Shown: positions 1 through 7,900 of the stretch, piece after piece
Layout of the letters: every line of letters begins with the position of its first letter
Position numbering within the stretch: the stretch's first letter is position 1
Assembly (NCBI GenBank): GCA_012514855.1
Contig: JAAYZL010000132.1
Coordinates: 1 to 9,353, forward strand
Source of the DNA: Clostridiales bacterium
Lineage (GTDB): Bacteria; Bacillota_A; Clostridia; Christensenellales; Aristaeellaceae
DNA: 9,353 nucleotides
Reading direction: 5' to 3'
Notes under the pieces: generated by a model
Told to the model about the DNA's origin: nothing
Databases searched by the model: none
The model's input: only the letters and a program-made list of their open reading frames with translations
Translations under genes and position numbers: made by a program

Positions 1-173
1 GCCTTCAGCGAGTTCGAGCACACGAGCTCCGCGAAGCCGTCCGCCGCGTGCGCGGGGGAGCGCCTTTCGGGCTTCATGTCGACGAGCTTTACCGGTACGC
101 CGCGCTTGACGAGCTGCCAGGCGGCCTCGCACCCGGCGAGCCCCGCGCCGACGACGGTCACCCTAGTCGTCAT
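1..173 (-). CDS. trmFO: TrmFO, folate/FAD-dependent tRNA m5U54 methyltransferase (5' part only)
   Basis: Only the first 57 codons are in the window; the gene runs off the left edge. TrmFO (also called Gid) makes 5-methyluridine at position 54 of the tRNA T-loop, using methylenetetrahydrofolate and FAD in the cytoplasm. The visible part has the FAD-binding Rossmann signature [14 protein letters not shown] (residues 7-20, glycines 9, 11 and 14). It also has the family motif [10 protein letters not shown] (47-56), whose Cys52 corresponds to the conserved N-terminal cysteine of the family. The ATG lies inside the last codons of topA, in another frame, and the two genes overlap by 11 bases. No strong Shine-Dalgarno is seen (a GAG seven bases upstream), so translation is probably coupled to topA. 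The topA-trmFO order is common in Firmicutes. Identity is firm; completeness downstream cannot be judged. Confidence 0.95.
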   Translation of the reverse strand, partial: MTTRVTVVGAGLAGCEAAWQLVKRGVPVKLVDMKPERRSPAHAADGFAELVCSNSLK

Positions 174-2256
174 TGAGTTGCTCGACCTCGACGCGGTGGC
201 GGCAGGTTTCGTTCGTGCAGACGTGGTAGTGCGTGTCCTTCGCGCCGCGCTTATAGACCATGCGCGAGCTGCAAATTGGGCACTTCTCGTTGACCGGCCT
301 GTCCCACGACACGAACTCGCACTCGGGGTAGCGCTCGCAGCCGTAGAACTTGCGGCCCTTGCGGCTGATGCGCTCGAGCAGCTTCGCGCCGCAGGCGGGG
401 CAGGGGACCTCGATGTTCTTCGGCAGCGCCAAGGTGTGGCGGCAGTTCGGAAAGTTCGGGCAGGCGAGGAACCGCCCGTAGCGGCTCATCTTGTAGACCA
501 TCATCGCGCCGCACTTCTCGCACGGGACGTCGGACACCTGATCCTCGATCGCCACCTTCTCGATGCTTGACTCGGCGTTTTCGAGCGCCTGTTCGAACGG
601 GCCGTAGAACTCCCGGACGACGCCGTGCCAGTCGGCGGAGCCGGTCTCGACCTGGTCGAGCTTCTCCTCCATGTCGGCGGTGAACTGAATGTTTACGATG
701 TCCGGGAAGTTTTTGCACATCAGCTCGTTGACGATCTTGCCGAGCTCCGTCGGGATCAGCCGCTTGTTCTCGCGCGCGACGTAGCCGCGGGTGATGATCG
801 TCGAGATCGTCGGCGCGTAGGTCGAGGGCCTTCCGATGCCCTTTTCCTCGAGCGCGCGCACGAGCGACGCCTCGGTGTAGCGCGGCGGCGGCTGGGTGAA
901 GCGCTGCTCGCCGTTGATGTCCAGGAGCCGCGCGACCATGCCCTCCCCGAGGTTCGGGAGCTGCATGTCCTTCTCCTCGACCTGGTCGTCGAGCACCTCC
1001 TCGTAGACGGCGGTGAAGCCCGCGAACTTCATCTTCTGGCCGCTTATGTGGAACGTCAGCCCGTTTTCGCCCGAAACGTCCGCCGTCAAGGTGTCAAACA
1101 CCGCGGGCGTCATCTGGCTCGAGACGAACCGGTCGTAGACCAGCCGGTAGAGCCTGAACTGGTCGCGCGTCAGCGAGTGCTTGATGTTCTCGGGCCTGCG
1201 CAGAATGTCGGTCGGTCGGATCGCCTCGTGCGCGTCCTGGGCGGACTTCCGGCTCTTGTAGATGTTCGGCTCCGCCGGCAGGAACTTCTCGCCGTAGGAG
1301 GTGTGGATCATGTCGCGCACGGCCGCGAGCGCCTCGTCGGAGATGCGCGTCGAGTCGGTGCGGATGTAGGTGACGAGGCCCTGCGAGCCCTCGCCGAGTA
1401 TGTCGACGCCCTCGTAGAGCTGCTGGGCGACCTGCATCGTCTTCTGCGTGGTAAAGCCGAGCTTGCGCGACGCCTCCTGCTGGAGGTTCGAGGTCGTAAA
1501 CGGCGCGGCGGGGAACTTGCGCCTCTCGGAGCGCTTGATAGCCTCGACCCTGTAGTTTCCGACGTGCGCGCGGCGGAGCAGGTCGTCGCACACCTCGCGC
1601 GAGCCGATCTCGATCTTCTCGTCGCCCTGCCCGAAGAAGCGCGCGACGATCGAGGCGCCGCCGACGTCGAACTGCGCGGAGACGTTGTAGAACTCCTCCG
1701 GCGCGAAGATCTCGATTTCGCCCTCGCGGTCGCAGATCATCTTCGTCGCGACCGACTGCACGCGCCCGGCGCTCAGCCCCTTCTTGACCTTCACCCAGAG
1801 GATGGGGCTGATCTTGTAGCCGACGAGCCGGTCGAGCACGCGGCGCGCCTGCTGCGCGTTGACGCGGCTCAGGTCGATCCCGCGCGGGCTCTTGACGGCC
1901 GCCTTGACGGCTTTCATCGTCACCTCGTTGAACTCGATGCGGCAGGGCGACGTTTCGTCGATGCCGAGCACGCTCGCCAGATGCCACGAGATCGCCTCGC
2001 CCTCGCGGTCCGGGTCGGTCGCGAGGTAGACCTTCGTCGCGGAGCGCGCCTCCTTGCGGATCTTGTTCAGGATGTCGCCGCGCCCGCGGATCGTGATGTA
2101 TTTGGGGTCGAAGCCGTTTTCGACGTCCACGCCGATCTGCGACTTGGGAAGGTCGCGCACGTGGCCCTGCGAGGCCTCGACCTTATAGCCGCGGCCCAGG
2201 AATTTTGCGATGGTCTTTGCCTTTGCCGGGGATTCCACGATTACCAGTTTCGCCAT
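163..2256 (-). CDS. topA: DNA topoisomerase I (type IA)
   Basis: This 697-residue enzyme relaxes negative supercoils by cutting and passing one DNA strand. The N-terminal Toprim domain (about 1-120) starts with [14 protein letters not shown], giving the catalytic Glu8, and carries the metal-binding DPDREGE motif (Asp81, Asp83, Glu85). The type IA core spans about 130-560, with the active-site tyrosine Tyr297 in VTYIRTDST and the family motif GIGRPSTYA (473-481). The C-terminus holds three four-cysteine zinc ribbons: Cys579/582/599/605, Cys619/622/640/646 and Cys659/662/680/685. Length and layout match full bacterial TopA. The ATG is fixed by GGAGG six bases upstream and by the conserved N-terminus. 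It lies 23 bases after dprA with no terminator between, so it is probably co-transcribed with it, and its end overlaps trmFO. No key residue is missing. Confidence 0.98.
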   Translation of the reverse strand: MAKLVIVESPAKAKTIAKFLGRGYKVEASQGHVRDLPKSQIGVDVENGFDPKYITIRGRGDILNKIRKEARSATKVYLATDPDREGEAISWHLASVLGIDETSPCRIEFNEVTMKAVKAAVKSPRGIDLSRVNAQQARRVLDRLVGYKISPILWVKVKKGLSAGRVQSVATKMICDREGEIEIFAPEEFYNVSAQFDVGGASIVARFFGQGDEKIEIGSREVCDDLLRRAHVGNYRVEAIKRSERRKFPAAPFTTSNLQQEASRKLGFTTQKTMQVAQQLYEGVDILGEGSQGLVTYIRTDSTRISDEALAAVRDMIHTSYGEKFLPAEPNIYKSRKSAQDAHEAIRPTDILRRPENIKHSLTRDQFRLYRLVYDRFVSSQMTPAVFDTLTADVSGENGLTFHISGQKMKFAGFTAVYEEVLDDQVEEKDMQLPNLGEGMVARLLDINGEQRFTQPPPRYTEASLVRALEEKGIGRPSTYAPTISTIITRGYVARENKRLIPTELGKIVNELMCKNFPDIVNIQFTADMEEKLDQVETGSADWHGVVREFYGPFEQALENAESSIEKVAIEDQVSDVPCEKCGAMMVYKMSRYGRFLACPNFPNCRHTLALPKNIEVPCPACGAKLLERISRKGRKFYGCERYPECEFVSWDRPVNEKCPICSSRMVYKRGAKDTHYHVCTNETCRHRVEVEQLNDD

Positions 2257-2262
2257 TGAAGT

Positions 2263-2267
2263 CCTCC
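2263..2267 (-). promoter_or_regulatory. Ribosome binding site of topA
   Basis: GGAGG lies six bases before the topA ATG, in the 23-base gap after dprA. It is a near-perfect Shine-Dalgarno and fits independent, strong initiation of topA even if the mRNA is shared with dprA. Confidence 0.8.
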
Positions 2268-2279
2268 ATGAAATTGCTT

Positions 2280-3374
2280 CTATTGATACGCCCGATACAG
2301 TCCGCCCGGGGCTTTTACGATTATGCCCCGAAGCACAAGCATTGTCAAGAGCGAATTTAATTTTGCCGCGGGAAATTTACCCAGCGCGCACAGCTCGTCG
2401 AACGACAGCTCCTGCTCCCGAAGCGCCGAGACGAGCATGCGCTCCTCGTCGTCGAGCTCCGGAAGCGGCGTCGGGGCGGCGGATTTCGCCGGGCGGCTCG
2501 CCCAGCGGTAGTGCTCGAGTATGTCCCAGCCGGAGAGCGCCGGGCTCGCGCCGATCTGGATCAGCCGGTTCGGGGCGGCGCTCAGCGGGGAATAGATCGA
2601 GCCCGGCACCGCGAACACGTCGCGCCCCTGCTCCATCGCGAGGTTGACCGTGATCATCGCGCCGGAGTTTTCCGCGCCCTCGACGAGCAGCACGCCCTGC
2701 GAAAGCCCGCTGATGATGCGGTTGCGCTGCGGGAAGTTGCCGGGCTGGGGCGTCGTGCCGGGCGGGTATTCCGAGAGGATCGCGCCGCCATTTTCGAGGA
2801 TGCGCTCCGCGAGCGGGGCGTTTTCCGGCGGGTAGATCACGTCCGCGCCGCTGCCGAGCACGGCGATCGTCGGGGAATTTCCCTCGAGCGCGCCCTCGTG
2901 CGCCGCGGTGTCCACGCCGCGCGCGAACCCGCTGACGATGGTCGCGCCCTCGAGCGCGAGCGTGCGCGCGAACTCCTGCGCGGCCCGCTTCCCGTCCCGC
3001 GTCGCGCGGCGCGTGCCGACGATCGCGAACATCCTCTCCGCCGAGAGGTCGGCGTCCCCGCGGACGTACAGCGTCGCCGGCGGGTCGAAAATCTCGTGCA
3101 GAGACGCGGGGTACCGGTCGGAAATTCTGGGGATCGGACGGATATGCAGCCGCTCGAGCTCCGAAAACACCCGGAAGAAGTGCGCCTCGCTCCTCGCCGC
3201 GCGCAGGTTTTCGAGCGCCCGATTCCCGAGAAACGCCATGCCGGGGTCGCCGACGCTGTCCCAGACGTTTCGCGCGTCGCCGTACTCCGACAGCAGCCGG
3301 TAGAAGCGCTTCACGCCGATGCCCTCGACGCCCGACAGCCATATCCAATATTGCTCCATCGCGCTCAAATCCAT
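2280..3374 (-). CDS. dprA: DprA/Smf, DNA-processing protein (RecA loader in transformation)
   Basis: DprA binds incoming single-stranded DNA in the cytoplasm during natural transformation and loads RecA. The 364-residue protein has three parts. First is an N-terminal helix-hairpin-helix-like segment (about 8-40, LSGVEGIG then helices). Second is the Rossmann-fold DprA core (about 80-288) with IVGTRRA (118-124), VSGFARGVDTAAHEGAL (147-163), GNFPQRNRIISGLS (212-225) and AVPGSI (255-260). Third, after a Pro/Ala linker (about 293-307), is a winged-helix-like C-terminus (about 308-364). The ATG is four bases after the comM stop, preceded by a GGGGG run seven bases upstream. A second in-frame ATG at codon 6 (MEQYWIW) has a poorer upstream sequence but cannot be excluded. 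Pairing with comM suggests a recombination/competence unit, but dprA also occurs in species never shown to be transformable. Confidence 0.96.
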   Translation of the reverse strand: MDLSAMEQYWIWLSGVEGIGVKRFYRLLSEYGDARNVWDSVGDPGMAFLGNRALENLRAARSEAHFFRVFSELERLHIRPIPRISDRYPASLHEIFDPPATLYVRGDADLSAERMFAIVGTRRATRDGKRAAQEFARTLALEGATIVSGFARGVDTAAHEGALEGNSPTIAVLGSGADVIYPPENAPLAERILENGGAILSEYPPGTTPQPGNFPQRNRIISGLSQGVLLVEGAENSGAMITVNLAMEQGRDVFAVPGSIYSPLSAAPNRLIQIGASPALSGWDILEHYRWASRPAKSAAPTPLPELDDEERMLVSALREQELSFDELCALGKFPAAKLNSLLTMLVLRGIIVKAPGGLYRAYQ

Positions 3375-3378
3375 GCGG

Positions 3379-4911
3379 CTACCCCCAGTATTTCCGGTCG
3401 AGCGTGCGGTACTGCACGGCTTCCGAAACGTGCGCCTCCTCGATCTTCTCCGCGCCCTCGAGGTCGGCGATCGTGCGCGCGACCTTCAATATGCGCGTGT
3501 AGGCGCGGTTCGAGAAGCTCAGCGCCTCGCTCGACAGCTTCAGGATCTCTCTCGCGCGCTCGGTCATCGGGCAGGCGCGGTTCAGCGTTCTGGCGTTGAG
3601 CTGCGCGTTGATCCGGATGCCCGTCTCGTTCCGGTAGCGCTCCGACTGCACCGCACGCGCCCGCGCAACGCGCTCGCGAATCGAGGCGGAGGGCTCCTCG
3701 AAGGTCTCGTCGGAGAGCCGGTCGGAAGGGATCGACTCGACCTCGATGTGCATGTCGATGCGGTCGAGCAGCGGGCCGGAGATGCGGTTCAGATACCTTC
3801 GAATCTCCGCGGGCGAGCAGCGGCAGGGCTGCAGCCGGCTCCCGAGGTTCCCGCACGGGCAGGGGTTCATCGAGCACACGAGCGTGAACTGCGCCGGATA
3901 CGTCGCCTGCGCGCCGACGCGGGCGACCGTCACGAAGCCGTCCTCCAAAGGCTGCCTGAGCGCCTCGAGCACGTCGCGCCGGTACTCGGGCAGCTCGTCC
4001 AGAAACAGCACGCCGTTGTGCGCCTTCGAGATTTCGCCCGGCAGAGCGCCCGCGCCGCCGCCGACGAGCGACGCGTTCGACGCCGTGTGGTGCGGCGAGC
4101 GGAACGGCCGCTCGGTCAGAAGCCCGGTCTCCGGCACCGCGCCCGCGACCGAGTGGATGCGGGTGACCTCGAGCGCCTCCTGAAACGACATGTCCGGCAA
4201 GATCGTCGGGATGCAGCGCGCCATCAGCGTCTTTCCGGAGCCGGGACTTCCGATCATCAGCGCGTTGTGCCCGCCGGCCGCCGCGATCTCGAGCGCGCGC
4301 TTCGCGAAGCGCTGGCCCTTGACGTGCGCGAAGTCGACCGGGTACTCGCGCGCGGTCAGCAGGTCCGCGTACTTGACCGTCGGGACGGGATCGATCGGCG
4401 CGCGGCCCGAGAAGTGCGCGACCGCGTCCCGGAGGTGGGCGACAGGCAAGAGGTCGATGCCCTCGATGGTGCGCACCTCCGGGAGGTTGACCTCCGGCAG
4501 CATCGCGCGCCTGATGCCGCCGGTCAGCGCCGCGATGACCATCGGGAGCGCGCCGCGCACCGGCCGGACGGAGCCGTCCAGCGACAGTTCCCCGATGACC
4601 GCCGTGCCCTCGAACGCCTCCGGGGAAAACGCGCCGTCCGCGCCGAGCACGCCGAGCGCGATCGGCAGGTCGAACGCCGGGCCCTCCTTTTTGAGGTCGG
4701 CCGGCGCGAGGTTCACCGTCAGCCGCTCCGCCGGGAATTTCTCCCCGGCGTTGCGAAGCGCCGCGCGCACGCGCTCGCGGGACTCGCGCACCGCCGCGTC
4801 CGGAAGCCCGACGACGTCGAACGCGGGCATGCCGGGCGCGAGGTTCACCTCCGCCCGGACGATGAACCCGTCGATTCCCAAAATCCCGAGGCTCGTGACC
4901 GAGGCGAGCAT
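3379..4911 (-). CDS. comM: ComM/YifB-type AAA+ ATPase (Mg-chelatase-like, branch-migration helicase family)
   Basis: ComM in transformable bacteria is a hexameric helicase that extends heteroduplex by branch migration during integration of foreign DNA. The protein is 510 residues, the usual family length. The N-terminal Lon-protease-like ChlI domain (about 1-170) has the signature FDVVGLPDAAVRESRERVRAA (31-51, written here as the family hallmark) and VNLAPADLKKEG (66-77). The AAA+ domain has Walker A GSPGSGKT (221-228), Walker B VLFLDELPE (301-309), the cysteine-rich CSMNPCPCG (346-354) with Cys363/365, and SGPLLDRIDMHIEV (378-391). A C-terminal helical domain follows (about 400-510). The start is set by GGAGG seven bases upstream; a further upstream TTG in frame would place that site inside the gene. 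It sits 49 bases after the glycosyltransferase and four before dprA. All catalytic motifs are intact. Confidence 0.96.
   Translation of the reverse strand: MLASVTSLGILGIDGFIVRAEVNLAPGMPAFDVVGLPDAAVRESRERVRAALRNAGEKFPAERLTVNLAPADLKKEGPAFDLPIALGVLGADGAFSPEAFEGTAVIGELSLDGSVRPVRGALPMVIAALTGGIRRAMLPEVNLPEVRTIEGIDLLPVAHLRDAVAHFSGRAPIDPVPTVKYADLLTAREYPVDFAHVKGQRFAKRALEIAAAGGHNALMIGSPGSGKTLMARCIPTILPDMSFQEALEVTRIHSVAGAVPETGLLTERPFRSPHHTASNASLVGGGAGALPGEISKAHNGVLFLDELPEYRRDVLEALRQPLEDGFVTVARVGAQATYPAQFTLVCSMNPCPCGNLGSRLQPCRCSPAEIRRYLNRISGPLLDRIDMHIEVESIPSDRLSDETFEEPSASIRERVARARAVQSERYRNETGIRINAQLNARTLNRACPMTERAREILKLSSEALSFSNRAYTRILKVARTIADLEGAEKIEEAHVSEAVQYRTLDRKYWG
3382..3386 (-). promoter_or_regulatory. 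Atypical ribosome binding site of dprA, inside the end of comM
   Basis: A GGGGG run (in TGGGGGTAG) is seven bases before the dprA ATG. It is made of the last Trp-Gly codons and lies directly beside the stop of comM. It is a weaker match to the anti-Shine-Dalgarno than the GGAGG sites of comM and topA, so ribosomes finishing comM may re-initiate here. Confidence 0.5.
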
Positions 4912-4918
4912 GGCAGTT

Positions 4919-4923
4919 CCTCC
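4919..4923 (-). promoter_or_regulatory. Ribosome binding site deciding the comM start
   Basis: GGAGG seven bases before the ATG at 4911 supports initiation at MLASVTS, which matches the usual N-terminus of the family. It argues against the in-frame TTG at 4926, whose first codons would contain this site. Confidence 0.8.
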
Positions 4924-4952
4924 CAATCGTCTTTTGTATGCGGCGATGATGC

Positions 4953-4981
4953 AATATATGCTAGAAATTGTACCAGTTGAA
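4953..4981 (-). promoter_or_regulatory. Possible promoter for comM-dprA-topA-trmFO
   Basis: The end of the glycosyltransferase gene and the 49-base gap after it are clearly richer in A+T than the rest of the window. Reading on the minus strand, TATATT (4953-4958, five of six matches to TATAAT) follows a weak TTCAAC (4976-4981, three of six to TTGACA) at 17-base spacing. A second candidate, TGGTACAAT just upstream (4969-4977), resembles an extended -10. Either would put a start site a short distance before the comM ribosome binding site. The match is by eye only; the -35 is poor and part of the site is coding. Confidence 0.3.
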
Positions 4982-7900
4982 CCACCTTAATAGCATCGCG
5001 TAGCCGCGCGCGACCGGAACCCCGCTCTCGAGCGGGTAGAACGCGATGAACAGCAGCAGAGCGACGGCTGCAAGAACGCCCGCGGAGACCCGGAACGCCA
5101 GGCGGTTTTTCGCGCGGATGCGGTCGAGCAGCAGCGCCGCCGCGACGATGATGAACGGCACGCTCGCGAAATAGTGGTAGATGAAGGTCGAGCGCGGCAC
5201 GACGACCCACGGCAGATACTGCGACAGAAACGCGATCAGCACGAGCACATACGCCCGCGGCGCGCGCCGCCGCCAGGCCGCCGCGAACGCGACGAACAGC
5301 ATGGCCGCGAGCCCGAACCACCACACGGCCGGGTTTCCCATGCACGAGATCGACGAGATCACGCCCTCGGGCATGAACTGCGTCCCGGAGTAGAACCACA
5401 TCGGCCACGCGATGACCGGCCACTGATACCACTCGGAGCGGAAATAATGCGTGTCATGCAGCCCCGCGTGGTAACCGAAGATGCTCTTCTGCAGGTTGAC
5501 GACGCGCGCGACCGTCAGCCCGCCCTCGGCGCGCATGTGCCAGTAATAGGAAAAGTAGTAAGTGAGGAGCGGTACGATGATGAACATCAGGACGGAGAAC
5601 GCCGACACAATCGCGAGCCGGAAGAACAGCCGGGATTCCTCGCGCAGCGACAGAAGCGCGATGCCGACCGCGGTCAGCGCGACCCCGACGGCGAGCAGCG
5701 GAACCCACCAGCGCGCGGCGAAGATCATAATCGCAGCGAGCTTCGAGGTGCTAAGCGCCAGCATGCCCGACTGGTCGAGCACAACGGAGCCGAGCGCGCC
5801 GAGGATCGTCAAAAGCCCCGCCCACGCCGTCGCGAAGCACCATATGCCGCGCAGAGGCGCGCGATCCTCCCGCATGTTGTTCCAGATCGCCCAGAAGAAG
5901 ATCACCGCGAGCCCGACCGAGGCGTAGATGCCGATCCACTTCGTCGCCCACGCGATGCCCATGAAAAGCCCCGAGAGCCCGAGCGGAACCAGCGACCGCC
6001 AGAAGCCGTCGCGCTTCCAGCGCATGCGGCTGAAGCGGAACATGAAGAAGTACATGATCAGGATGAAGAACACCGCGTAGCTGTCGATCGTCGCGATGCG
6101 CGTCTGCGTGAAGTGCATCGAGTCGACCGCGAACAGGAACATCGCGATGAACGAGAGGTCGGTGCGCTTCGTCAGCTGCTTGACGATCAGGTACAGCACC
6201 GGCAGCATCAAAACGCCTACGAGCGCGCCCATGAACCGCCAGCCGAACGGCGTCATGCCGAACATCTCGATGCCGAACATCATCAGCACCTTGCCCAGCG
6301 GCGGGTGCGTCCACTCGTAGGTCCGGAGCCCGTGCAGATGCTCGTAGGCCGTGCGCGCGTGGTAGATTTCGTCGAAATACGTGGAGTTGAAGTACGACGG
6401 GCGGGCCGGAACCACGCCCTGCTCGTCGGCCAGCAGCGAGGGATTTCCGTCGCCCGAGACCGACGCGATGGGGTAGGGTTCGCCGTCGGCGTTCATGAAG
6501 CCGACCTCGCTCAACACCAGCCCCGGATCGTCGGCGGTCAGCCGCGCGTAGCGCGCGCGGACGGTCGAGCCGTTTTCGTCGAGCCACTCCCAGCGGAAGA
6601 TTTCGCCCTGGTCGTAGGTCTTCTGTCCGGACTCGACCCAGTTTTCGCCGTCGTCGGACAGCGACAGATGAAACGTGACGTCCGCGTTGGCGCCGTAGTA
6701 CGCGACGTAGTACGCGAAGATGAACTCGCGCTCCTCGCCGAGGTCTATCGTGATACTCTGACCACCGGACTCCGATACCCACGATGTCTGCGGGGCCTTG
6801 GTCGCGCCGAGGTTCACGAACGCGACGATGGAATAGACGACCGTGACCGCCGCCATCAGAATGCAGTCGAGCCTCTTGAGGTTCAGCCGGTAGCCGCCGT
6901 CGGGCTCGGGGTCGGGGCGGGAAAGGGGATCGGGAAGCGATTTCGTCCGTCTCAGCGCGCAGATGTCGAGCGCGACGTAGCCGAGCCAAAGCGCGTTCAG
7001 CACCGCGACGATCGAGAAGGTGGTGTTCAGCCACTCCTCCGACGACTGCAGGTGCCCGTAGTTCGCCTCGGTCATGCCGCCCTGCAGCACCAGCGCCTGG
7101 TTCAGGAACAGCGTCGCCGTCAGCGCGAGCAGGGAGTACAATATGCGCCGGTCGCGGCACTCGGCGTAGGCGAGCGCGAGCAAAATGAGCGCCGGGAACA
7201 CGTACCGCTCGTGCATCATCGGCCCGAACGCGGTGATCAGCACGATCAATAGCCCCCCGGTCAGGAACACCTTTCCGGCGTCCCTCGAAACCGCGAGCAG
7301 CGCGATCGAATAGATGTACGACAGCACGAACAGCGCCCACGGGAGCGCCGCCCAGCCGCCGATCTTTGAGAGCGCCAGCCAGTTGCCGCCGAGGATCGCA
7401 TAGAGGTTGAACGTGTTTACGGTCAGGTAGCGGTAGCCCTGGAACGTGTTCGCGTAGAGGTTCCACAGCCACCGGGCCGGCTGCAGAAGGGAGAACCCGG
7501 CCCCGTTCGCGAGCGAGAACGGCAGCGCGACGAGATACATGAGCAGCAGCGCCAGCCCCGCGCCCCCGGCCGCCAGCACGGCGTCGCGCCGCGCGCTTTT
7601 CGACACGGCGACGCGAACGACGACCGCGGCGAGGCCGAGCGGCGCGAACAGGAGCGCCTGCGGCTTTATGAGCACCGCGACCGCGAACGCCGGAAGCGCC
7701 GCGAGATAGCGCCCCTTGACCAGTTCCAGCGCGCAGACGACGATCGCGAGCGTCAGCACGGAATCGATCTGCCCCCACGCGGCGGAGTCGATGATCACCG
7801 CCGGGTTCAGCGCGTAGAACCCCGCGAGCAGAACAGCCGCGCGCTCGCCGAGCCGCTTTTGCGCGAAGCGGTAGACGATCACGGCGCCCAGCAGCTCGCA

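Noticed and set aside
625..2259. Long plus-strand open frame (544 codons) opposite topA
   Set aside because: It mirrors topA codon by codon; the product is rich in Arg, Ala, Asp, Val and Leu with no recognisable motif. Long antisense frames are expected when third positions are nearly all G or C.
3319..4980. Plus-strand open frame (553 codons) opposite comM
   Set aside because: Shadow of an intact comM with all its motifs; the antisense product is Arg-rich, low in complexity and has no supported start.
5174..7252. Plus-strand open frame (692 codons) opposite the glycosyltransferase
   Set aside because: Arg/Glu/His-rich product with no domain-like pattern, opposite a coding frame with clear PMT motifs.
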